Assembly (NCBI GenBank): GCA_040285825.1
Contig: JAUPSS010000003.1
Coordinates: 3,348,001-3,412,000, forward strand
Direction of reading: 5' to 3'
Length of the DNA stretch: 64,000 bases
Origin: Eukaryota sp. TZLM1-RC
Lineage: Eukaryota > Metamonada: BaSk clade
How positions within the stretch are numbered: position 1 is the first letter of the stretch; the number at the start of each line of letters is the position of its first letter. A program made the position numbers and the translations under genes. The notes under the pieces were generated by a model. The model did no database searches. It was not told the DNA's origin and worked only from the letters and a program-made list of their open reading frames with translations. Shown piece after piece: positions 29,987 to 40,000 of the stretch.

Positions 29987-30654
29987 TTTTCATTGTGTTC
30001 ATTGTGTAGCAAAAATACACTTTTGTACAGTATTTTTCATATTGTTTTGCAAATGCACAACCTAGTGTATCAACGACCTTTAAATGTTGTTGTTTGAAAA
30101 ATGTAATTGTTTTGGGGTGAGAGATTCTACTGTTGTTTGTAATTTGTGATGATGTTCCTGGTAAAACAAAATTTGATAGCTTCCCCTTTTACGTTTTTCT
30201 CAAAAAATATTTAAAACAAAACTGAAAAAAATGTATACTTTACTTACTTACAAAGTGTTAGAGATGCACTTCAGCTACTTTTGTAAGTATAGCTGAGAGT
30301 GATCAAGGGTCAAGAAGAGAGACTCACACCGTGTTTTTTTGGTGTGAGGCACAGATGGAACTGTTGAAGCGAAAAGGAACAGCAAACTTAGAACATATGG
30401 CCAATATGGTCATGACGACAGAACTTGCATAGAAGCTTAGACTACAGTAGTATTCATTCAGGTAATTATTATTTTAGGGGTTAAAACATGAGTAGAATAG
30501 TAGAATAGGTTTTGTTAATGTCAGAATTCCTAAGCTAGTTCGGCCAAACGTTCGGCAGCTATTGATACGTTCAATTAGTTCGGCATCTCAGTTGGTTTCA
30601 TTAATATCAAACCGCTGTTTATCTCTTCATTCCTTATACTATTACACTATCTAT
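29987..30654. other. Intergenic, nothing firm
   Basis: AT-rich spacer between the CCCH gene and element A3. A GTAAGT follows a short ATG frame at 30264, and a protein-like stretch ends at about 30432 (ELLKRKGTANLEHMANM then a stop soon after). I could not join them into a convincing gene. Confidence 0.4.
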
Positions 30655-30663
30655 CAACCAACA

Positions 30664-32684
30664 TTATCCAATGTTTGTATGTCATTGGATTTTAGTAATG
30701 CTTTCAATTCACTAAGTCGTCGCAGTATCCATGATGCTCTATTGCAATATATGCCGGAATTAATACCGTATTTTCAATCAACATATTGCACATATTCTAA
30801 TTTAGAATATTTAATATTTAATATTTAATTTACAATTTTTTCTAATTTATTTTGTTAATTGCATTTTGAGTTCATCAAGTGGTGTAAAGCAAGGAGATCC
30901 GTTAGGACCTCTTTTGTTTTGTTTGGCCATTCATCCTATTTTACTGCAAATTCAAGAGATGTTTCCTTCACTAAAAATGATTACATATATGTATGATGTT
31001 GTGCTTATTGGTGATTTAAATATTGTGAAACAAGCAACTGTATGTTTTAAAGAATTATTTACCAAAATTGGTCTCCGACTTAATTTACTTAAATGTGTTT
31101 TGTTATCGAATTCTCCAGTTTCCACAATAGTTGATGGTATTGAAATTCAAGCCAAATTATATTCAATTGATGCTATTCGTCATTTGGGTTCGTTTTTAGG
31201 AAATAATGATGAAATTACCAAAAAATTGTTTGAAAAGTTGAACTCAATTTCTGACAAAATTGACCGAATGATGAATTTAGATATACAAAAACACATCAAA
31301 TTTACCATTATAAGACTGTGTTTTAGTTCCAATTTTAATCATATATTTCGATCTACAGATCCTCTAGTCACTAGACGTTTGGCTCAGAAGTTTAATGAAT
31401 TACGTGCAAAAGTTCTGTCTCAATTACTGGGATGTAAAATGTTCCAAATTCCAGATCATGCTTACCTTAGTCCACATTATGGCGGTTTAGGGTGGACGAA
31501 GGCTTCTATTCTTACCTCGTGTGCTTTTGTTGGTGGATGCAGAAATGCAATCTTTGAGTTTTCCGAAAGATGTGCAGATTGGGAAGATTTATTGATGACA
31601 ACGCAAAGTTCCACTGTTTTTGCATTAAATGAAGAAACTTCAAAAATTGATGTAGAAAAATGGGGTCGATGTTTTCCCCAATCATTCAATGGCAATATTC
31701 CAGAAAAAAATGTTTTAAATTTGAATTACACTCTTCGAACATTACAGAAAGGATTGACTGGAATGTATGAAAAAGATCTTTATAATAATATATGCAGCTC
31801 GGCTGTTTTAAATCAAGATCTTCACTCATTGTTATTGGAAAAGGGTGTTTGTGAAAACAAGTCGTCAGATTCTTCACTTTTTGTAACCATTGTACCACGA
31901 AGATTTGGATTGTGTGCCACTCATGAAGCATTCGTAACAAAAATGAAATTATATTTGAATATTCTCATTAATCAATTATTATCAAAAGAAAAATGTATTT
32001 GTTCGAATTCACCTCAACTCACTTTGCGCCATGCTCTGAATTGCTCTAAATTGATAACTTATCGTTCTTCATTACATGATGCTGTTAGAGACACTGTTTT
32101 CAATATGGCACAAACTGTAAGAATATCGTGTATCAAAGAGCCCCTGGTGAAGGAAACACTTTCTCTGAATAATTTTGGTTCTGATGATAGAGGTGATGTA
32201 TACTGTGATTGGATTGATAATTCTGAAGCTATTGTTGACTTTGTCTCATGTAATGTTGCAAATGATACTTTGGTTCTCAGAAGAAAACTTAATCCTGTGG
32301 CTGCTCTGGATTTTAAAGCAAAAGAGAAACATAGAAAATATGATAAAGATATTGAAGAGGCTAATGTCGATAGAAATACACAGCTGGTTTTTATTGCTTT
32401 CCCATTTACGATAAATGGAAGATTATCAGTTGAAGCAGAAACTTTTTTGGATGACTTCCAAAAAATGATGCAAGAAAAAGCAATGAAAAGATTTGATATT
32501 TTTTATAACGTTCACGGATTCAATTTGCCATTATTAATAGGTTACCTCGGTTTTTCAATCGAATTAGAGAAGCTTTAGCTAGACAGCAAGCAGATCAAGA
32601 TTTTGTAGAGGAAATCTTGGTTCAATGATAGTCGTCCCATTAGTCATGAGTTAATTGAATTAAGTGTGCAAATTCAATAAATAC
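30664..32684 (+). mobile_element. Family-A retrotransposon copy A3, 5'-truncated
   Basis: Flanked by a 9-bp target-site duplication CAACCAACA (30655-30663 and 32685-32693). Starts inside the RT domain, just before CMSLDFSNAFNSLS, and ends with the family tail. A 43-base AT-rich insertion near 30797-30853 (shared with A2) breaks the RT. Downstream, a 570-residue frame (30866-32578) is open through RT motif and endonuclease. The catalytic YMDD reads YMYD here. A one-base loss near 32505 shifts the last 30 residues. It keeps the four bases that A1 and A2 lack near the RT/endonuclease join. Confidence 0.92.
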
Positions 32685-32992
32685 CAACCAACAGAGAAAA
32701 CTTTTATTCAGAAAGTTCTACAACGTCTAAATCTAGGTCATTAACCCATTGATTAACCTAATACTTGAGGTAAATAAAAGAGATTTATGTGTGGAAACAG
32801 ATTCTTAAACAAATAGAACTACTACAGTAGTTGCAACGGGCAAAAGGGGTTCAGGAAATGTTTTCGAACAGAACCATGATGACACGTGTCTATGAACAAA
32901 AACTAGTTCGGCCAAAGGTTTGGAAGGGTTGCGAAAGTTTGGAATCCCAACATTGAGTTTGAAGAAAAATTTGTGAGCAATCCTTCCTTACA

Positions 32993-33599
32993 ATGTCCAC
33001 TCTTAAGGCTTTGTTCTTAGGGGATGAGTGGTACGTCTCTGATCTGCTCTCAGCGCAGTGTAGGGAAGACCTCTATAATCCACAAGTATTCAAGAAAACG
33101 TTTCGCAAAAAAATACCTTCCAACCATAGGTGATTATTATATAACTCGCAAGGTACAATGTAATCAACAGCACCTACTCCTCCAGATTTGGGATACTGCA
33201 CGAAAACCAAAGAACCGAAGGGTTGGGTATAGTCATTATAAAAATGTTGATGTAGTGATATTGGTCTTTGATCTAACGAATCGTGACTCGTTCGATGTAT
33301 TGGATTCATGGATGAAAGAATTTCATGAAGTCCAAGGTTCTCAAAGACATGTCCCCTTTGTTGTTGTTGGCAACAAATTGGATTTGGATCATCAACGTTG
33401 TGTTACTAATGGTGATGTTAGTGAATGGATGGCAAGCCATAACAACATGACCTTTTACACAGTTTCCGCTAAAGAAAATATTGGTGTTGACCAACTGTTT
33501 ACTGTTGTGACTGAAAAGGCGATCGAATCTAGAGGAAACCCTAGTGATCTGTATATTAATGAGCCAAGTGACTGTAAGGGTTGTTGTATATTATTGTAA
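32993..33599 (+). CDS. Rab-like small GTPase with altered switch II, two exons
   Basis: Exon 1 is 32993-33030, intron 33031-33058 (28 nt), exon 2 is 33059-33599; 192 residues. Spliced G1 is LGDECVGKTS, a complete P-loop of Rab7 type. G2 is LPTIGDYY and G4 is VGNKLDL, with G5 TVSAKEN. The C-terminus GCCILL offers a prenylation site. G3 reads WDTARKPKNRR instead of WDTAGQE: the invariant glycine and catalytic glutamine are absent, so hydrolysis or switching is probably abnormal. Rab proteins control vesicle traffic. Without the intron the reading frame lacks the first half of the P-loop. Best single match by eye is Rab7/Rab-like; subfamily is uncertain. Confidence 0.85.
33031..33058 (+). other. 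28-nt intron in the Rab-like gene
   Basis: GTACGTCTCTGATC...CAGCGCAG. It splits codon 13 (TG|T). Removal restores LGDECVGKTS from MSTLKALFLGDE upstream and VGKTS downstream. Among the shortest nuclear spliceosomal introns known in any organism, if confirmed. Confidence 0.87.
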
Positions 33600-33911
33600 A
33601 TAGGTTAAAGTACAAATCAATTGGAACAATGAGAAATTGTAAATTAAAATGTTTTGTAGCATATCTTTTAGGAAGATTCTGACAAGAAGCATTCTATGGA
33701 CGTATTGTCAAAAATGGAAAATTAATACAAATCATATCAGCAAGTTATAAAATTCGATCAATTTCAGGGAATTTTGGAATAAAAGTTAAGATTCAAGGTC
33801 AAAGCCTTCTTGGGTAAGAAAAAAGAAGCAGAAAGAAAGAAAGAAATAAGTCACTTGTACACGATCAATAGTGTAGGAGAAATGACAGACAGCCTTTGAA
33901 CCTTGAATTAT
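33600..33911. other. Intergenic, nothing recognised
   Basis: About 310 AT-rich bases between the Rab-like gene and element A4. Confidence 0.5.
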
Positions 33912-33922
33912 TTTGAATTTCT

Positions 33923-35180
33923 TTATTTATTGAATTTGCACACTTAATTAAATTAACTCATAACTAATGGGACGACTATCATTGAACCAAGATTTCCTCT
34001 ACAAAATCTTGATCTGCTTGCTTGCTGTCTAGCTAAATCTTCTCTTATTCGATTGAAAAACCGAGGTAATCTATTAATAATGGCAAATTGAATCCGTGAA
34101 CGCCATAAAAAAATATCAAATCTTTGCATTGTCTTTTCTTGCACCATTTTTTGGAAGTCATTCAAAAAAGTTTCTGCTTTATCTGATAATCTTCCATTTA
34201 TCGAAAATGGGAAAGCAATGAAAACCAGCTGTGTATTTCTATTGATGCCGTTAGGCGGCTTTCCCAAAGATGAAAAGAAGAAATGAGAGCTTTATTAATA
34301 GAAATACTTGTTCTTGAACAAGTGCCACGTCATCATGTAAATTCCTCATCTGTCTACCAATTAGTTTATCAGTAACAACAACACTATCGGCATTAGCCTC
34401 TTCAATATCGTTATCATATTTTCTATGTTTCTCTTTTGCTTTAAAATCGAGAGCAGTCACAGGATTAAGTTTTCTTTTGTGAACGAAAGTATCATTTGCA
34501 ACATTACATGAGACAAAGTCAACAATAGCTTCAGAATTATCAATCCAATCACAGTATACATCACCTCTATCATCAGAACCAAAATTGTTTAGAGAAAATG
34601 ATTCCTTCAGCAGAGGCTCTTTGATACACGAAATTCTTGCAGTTTGTGCCATATTGAAAACAATGTCTCTAACAGCATCATGTAATGAAGAACGATAAGT
34701 TATCAATTTAGAGCAATTTAGAGCATGGCGCAAAGTGAGTTGAGGTGAATTCGAACAAATACATTTTTCTTTTGATAGTAATTGATTAACGGGGATATTC
34801 AAATATAATCTCATTTTTGTTACAAATGCTTCATTAGTAGCACACAATCCAAATCTTCGTGGTACAATGGTCACAAAAAGTGAAGAATCTGATGACTTGC
34901 TTTCACAAACACCCTTTTCCAATAACAATGAGTGAAGATCTTGATTTAAAACAGGCGAGTTGCATATATTATTATAAAGACCATTTTCATACATTCCAGT
35001 CAATCGTTTCTGTAATGTTCGAAGAGTGTACTTCAAATTTAAAACATTCTTTTCTGGAATATTGCCATTGAATGATAGGGGAAAGCATCGACCCCATTTT
35101 TCTGCACTAATTTTTGAAATTTCTTCATTTAATGCAAAAACAGTGGAACTTTGCGTTGCCATCAATAAATCTTGCCAATC
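33923..35180 (-). mobile_element. Family-A retrotransposon copy A4, 5'-truncated
   Basis: Flanked by a perfect 11-bp target-site duplication TTTGAATTTCT (33912-33922 and 35181-35191). Only the C-terminal finger and endonuclease region plus the 3' tail are present (open parts 34251-35165 and 33953-34267). A solo LTR interrupts the endonuclease at 34243-34383. Confidence 0.92.
34243..34383 (-). mobile_element. Solo LTR of a second family (141 bp)
   Basis: Interrupts TTTCTAT|CGGCATTAGCC, continuous in related copies, with CTAT at both ends (34239-34242 and 34384-34387). In minus orientation it begins TGTTGTTGTTACTGATAAAC and ends CGCCTAACGGCATCA. Terminal TG...CA and a 4-bp duplication are LTR hallmarks. 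Its interior does not match the LTR at 21329-21479. Confidence 0.75.
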
Positions 35181-35191
35181 TTTGAATTTCT

Positions 35192-35929
35192 GTAAAACAT
35201 CAAATCAAAGTAAACATGGAAGAGTGTAATCGATTTACCTTTCCTATATTTTTCATTTAGGTATGGTATTAATATGCTCTATTGCTATTAGTTGAACTTC
35301 ACCGCAGCTTTTTTTGTTTTCGTTTCAGATGCCACTTTTGAATAATTTTCAATACATTCAAAACACAAAAAACAACAACACAACTAAAAATGATAAGGCC
35401 TCTTGCTTTGCTGACACCATTATGATATCAATTGCTGATTATCTCCATCCATTGATTCATTCTCATGTTATATATTAATTAAATCTACCTACTGCTGCTT
35501 TGCAATTCATTCAATGTATATATACTTGATGTTGACAAATGAATAGCAAATTTTGAGTTTATTCTACAAATGAACAATTCATTTCAAAACACAACGAATT
35601 CCATTTTGAATACAGGTCGTCGATATCAATTTACGTAAATCAATTTTTTAAATTTTACAGAAATCTTTCACAAGGTCAAGCTTACATGGAAAAACGAATA
35701 ATGAAGGAAAATGGTCGAATAGAAAATGCTGTTGTTTGATAAACTAAAAAAATAATGAAAAATAAAATAAAAAATAGAATATAATAATGAATAGTTAAAA
35801 CAAAGAATAAATCTAGACAAAATTCGACTGATCAGCGAACAGATGTTGACCCCAAAACTCTGTTTCAATTATATCAGAAAGAAAATTTTTTTTGCTACAA
35901 TTTAATTTATTCCAGCGAGACACTAAACA
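35192..35929. other. Intergenic, nothing recognised
   Basis: Strongly AT-rich sequence between A4 and C2. The open frame at 35668-35868 (-) is low-complexity Phe/Ser-rich and not supported. Confidence 0.5.
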
Positions 35930-36900
35930 ACACAAATTAAAATTCTAGATCTGCATACCTCAAATCAGCCAATAAGAATTGACCGGAAGTTTTTTCTTCA
36001 CAAAAGCGACCAAGAATAAACAAAGCAGAAGATAATAAGGGGGCAACACCTTTAAAAATTGAAAATACAATTCTGTTCCGCCAAAATGTTTTGTCAAAAA
36101 TTCTTCCTGTTCGATGTTTCACAATTTCAACAAAATCATCCAAGAAGGATAAAGCAAGTGGTCCAAACGTGCCATGTAGATACAAAGCAAATGGACAAAG
36201 GACATAATGATTGTGAGATTCAGCATCGAAGGATAACAACATTGCTTTATATTTATCAATTTTAGTGTTTTCGGCCACAAAAAGAGATTCCTGTATTTTG
36301 TAGGTTTCTCCCTAATGAGTACCTTAGTTTATACTATGTAGGTTTAAATAGAATTACCCGCCTTATCTAACCTTTAATATAACACCTACAGCTAGTATGT
36401 CTATCGGCAACACTTTTGACTGCGCTAAAGGTATAAAGGATTTACTACACACATCAGTGGATCTCACATCAGTAATGATAGTCGTCCCTGCAATACCTTC
36501 AAGTATTAAATCTATTTCGACCAAAAGAACTCACAGTATCTTCATCAACCAAACGAGAGAGAGTGGTTCTAAATTGGAAACAATTCTATGTGACTTTGAC
36601 ATACAATAGAACTGATACCCAACTGCGTCATGGATTTTTGATCGAAAAATAATAAAGTGTTTACAATTAAAAGAAGATTTGGAGAAAATCTTTGATCCAA
36701 ATTTACAAATCAAATTATGAAGCACGTTATTGGGTTAAATGAAACATCGAAGGCGTATTGTACAAGAAAATGTGGAATATTCTAAAAGAAGACCATAAAT
36801 TTGAGGAATTTGTATAATATTCAGAGTAAACAGATGCACAAGAGATGGTAAAGAATTTGTAATAAGGACATAAAGGGCCAGAAGTCACTACAGTTTTCTG
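35930..36900 (-). mobile_element. Family-C retrotransposon copy C2, 5'-truncated and decayed
   Basis: The frame 35937-36278 reads KIDKYKAMLLSFDAESHNHY, LCPFALYLHGTFGPLALSFL, and FWRNRIVFSIFKGVAPLLS, parallel to C1 (KYKAKLLSLNAESHTHY). Farther upstream, HNLICKFGSKI and KIHDAVGYQFYCMSKSHRIV also match. Homology with C1 and B1 fades near 36900. Split by a solo LTR at 36299-36412. Bases 36901-37044 hold nothing further. Confidence 0.78.
36299..36412 (-). mobile_element. Probable solo LTR of a third family (114 bp)
   Basis: Interrupts C2 where C1 is continuous. In minus orientation it begins TGTTGCCGATAGACATACTA and ends GAGAAACCTACA (TG...CA). Flanking tetramers are ATTT (36295-36298) and CTTT (36413-36416), a duplication with one mismatch. 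Interior unlike the other two LTRs. Confidence 0.6.
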
Positions 36901-37044
36901 ATTAATGAAATTTAAAAATAAAGGGATGGTGCTTTATGGCCTATAATACAAAAAAGTTAAAAAAACTTAACAATTAATTTGAAAATTATGAAATCATATA
37001 TTACAAAAACTGAAATTAAATTTGAACAAATAACCCTAAAAAAT

Positions 37045-40000
37045 TCACCTTGGAGTTGCTAATGGTGTTTCCAAAGGTTTTGTATTTCTCCTATTGCCTC
37101 TCCTTCGTGCAACAGTTCGAGTTCTAGAACTTTTCAAAGTTTCTCTTCGTGAAGTTAACATTGATTCAGCATCGTCAATTCCAACTTTAAACTGTATTCC
37201 CATCGATCGGACAGGAGACTTGGCATCACCAGAGTCATCCAAGAGCACGAAATTAGAGGGTTCGGCCATGGAAGATATTGATTCAGGTGGAGAACTTGCA
37301 ATAGATGAGAGTGAATCTCGTACAAGGGCCGGGGTAGCTGGGAATTGATGGTTATGTGGTATTGTTTTATTCGAACGAACAGACATTGCAGAAAAAGGAC
37401 GATCCCGCATAGATAGCCTAGACTTGATCATTCTGGAAGGGGGACGACCAGGGCCAGAAGAAGACATTTCGGAAGAGTGAAGCTTACCATACTGATACTG
37501 CAACACTTTGTGAATCGGATCATAGACTACCTTGTCGTTAAGTTTGGAAGTTTTATTGACAGTACTGACCACCTGAAGGGGCACAACAATCTTAGATGCA
37601 TGGTTGAGGTTCAAGAACCTTCTGAGAGGATACCGTGGAGGGCGTATCTTTGGAGGAACAAACGAAGCATCTCTCTTGGATCGGAAACTTGCCTTACATC
37701 GCTCCACATAATACCTCAGCAACTCAAACCGTTGGCGAACCACGTAACCTCGCCATAAAGATTGTATCTTGACCGCAGCATCATTTCTATTCTTTTGAAC
37801 GTTAAGTGAAAAAGGCTCATTTGAAAAGAAAATTTCGGTAGTTGAATGGCGACGAGTGGCTCTTTTACCATTAAAATGATTGAAATCTACTCTCCTTGGC
37901 GAATGTATTAGTTCCTGCGTAGTTTGGTATGGTAAGAAGGCCCACGGATGACCAGACCAAATATTGGGATTATTGGACGACTCATTGTTGTACACAGTCG
38001 AGATAATTAATCTGCTAATAATGGAATCAGCGACATCAAGCGATTCTGGATTGAGCTGAGGAGTGGAGGATTTTGTTGAAACATTTGGAATCTGGTTTTG
38101 AGCTGTTTTCAAGGAGTGTTTGTCTAAATTAAAACGCTTAAAGTACAGTAAAGTTCTAACCAAAGATTGATAAAAGCGTATTGAATTGACATTCTGCAGG
38201 TGAATATTTTGACATTGACAAGAGCGGATCATTTTTTGGAGATTTTGCACTGTCGATGTTGATTCTTGCAGTTTTTTACAAAGTATTATAGTCCTTGACC
38301 AATTTTGAATCTTGGCTATGAATTTTGCATACTCCTCAGTTTCCTTCTCGGAAACGAGTGCTAAGTTTTTGCGGGTAAGGAAACCACGAATAATTGATTG
38401 AATCACGACACTTTTTGACCTTTGAATTAAAAATTTCGATCTAGTAACAGATGAACGGGCAGCAGAAGCAAACAACGTCATGGCGGCAACATTACAGAGG
38501 TAATAACGTCGAGATTGACCACATCTGATAATTGATTGCAGTAAACAGACCAACCCTAATCTGTTCCTCAATGATTGTTTCAAAAAATGTGATTTAATTT
38601 TTGATTGGCAAGCTTCGATGCATTGCTTGTTGAAATTCATTTGGTTTTGAACGAAAGTAGTTCTAATGGCTGATTGAAGAAAAATCAATGATGTGAGCTT
38701 TTCATTGAAATTTTGCCTCGCCAGATAACCTCTAAAAACTGACTGAATAATGACAGCAGCAACACTATGTTCTCGAAGCCGTATGTTCATTGATTTCAAC
38801 AAAGTAAATTGTCTTTGAGCTAGTGACGATTTGAAGGCGCATTGAATAAGAGTAAATGATTTCAGCTGTTTTCTCAAGTTTTCCCTTGAAATTTTGGCAT
38901 GGCACAGTGAGCTCAAATAAAACAAAGAAGGGATCATATTAAAATATTGACGACGAGACAGATAACCCCTCACTGTTTTTTGGATAGTGATTGTTGATTG
39001 TTGCAAATTTTTAAATTTTCGTCGGCAAAGGGAAAATTTGATAAGACATTGAATACAATTGAAGCAATGCCAAACTTGAATATTTCGTCTCTTTATAATA
39101 AACTTTCTTATTAACGATTGAATTAAAACTGACTTTCGTTGCATATCTTGGAACTTTCTTCTCGAAATGACAGCTTGCATACCGGAAGAAAAGCTTCTTA
39201 TTGTTATTACCTGGCGATTGAACCCAGCTCTAACTAAAAATCCCCTGATTGAGGACTGAATAGATATTGCTGCAGATTGTTGTTTAAAAGAACCCCTTTT
39301 TGAAAGAAATTTTCGAACAATTGATTGAATAAGAATGGTAGAACTTTTTAAAATTTGGTAATTTTTACGGTCATTATACGTACGAATTAAGGATTGAATT
39401 TTGACACAATTAAACTTTAATTTTTGGAATTCTAAACGTCCCAAGTGCATTCTGACAGTAGAAGAGATCAGTAGAGAAGATTGCAAAATTTTCAGGTAGT
39501 TCTGTCTAGCATTAAACCTTCTAATCACTGATTGAATAACAATAGCCGCATCCAATTCAACTTTCAATCGTTGTCTCGAAAGGTAGCCTTTGAAAACTGA
39601 TTGTAGCTTGATAGTAGAAGCTAGCAGTTGTTTAAAAGCTTTACAAGCTAAATATTTGCGTAATTGTGACTGAATTACCACACTTGATCTCCTCTCTCTT
39701 CTGAATTGAGCTCTACACAGATGCATTTTGATTAATGATCTTATTAAATAATACTTTTCCAGACAGCATCTGTACTGTTTCTGATAATAAAACCTTTTGA
39801 AAGTTTTTTGAATTACAACGGCAGAAGAATTCATTTTAAAAATCATTTGTTCAATCAAAAAGCGTTTGCAATTACTCTGGAATAACACGACAGATTGAAT
39901 TTTTCGAGAATGATCTTTTTTGGCAAGAAATCCCTTGACCAAAGCTTGGTATTTGACAACATTGTTTACATCTCTAATACGATGATGTTGAGCCAATTTT

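Noticed and set aside
30264-30432. Short ATG frame followed by GTAAGT and a later protein-like end
   Set aside because: All nearby acceptors either create an immediate stop or need an intron twice the size of the others.
30797-30853. AT-rich insertion in the A3 RT as a possible intron
   Set aside because: It has no GT donor and AG acceptor, and its length is not restored in frame by any nearby GT-AG pair.
30536-32920. CTAGTTCGGCCAAA at both 30536 and 32904 around element A3
   Set aside because: It lies outside the proven 9-bp target-site duplication and is short; similarity does not extend.
36475-36495. ATGATAGTCGTCCC in copy C2 identical to the family-A 3' tail
   Set aside because: It lies within aligned family-C coding sequence; the 14-base match is most likely chance.
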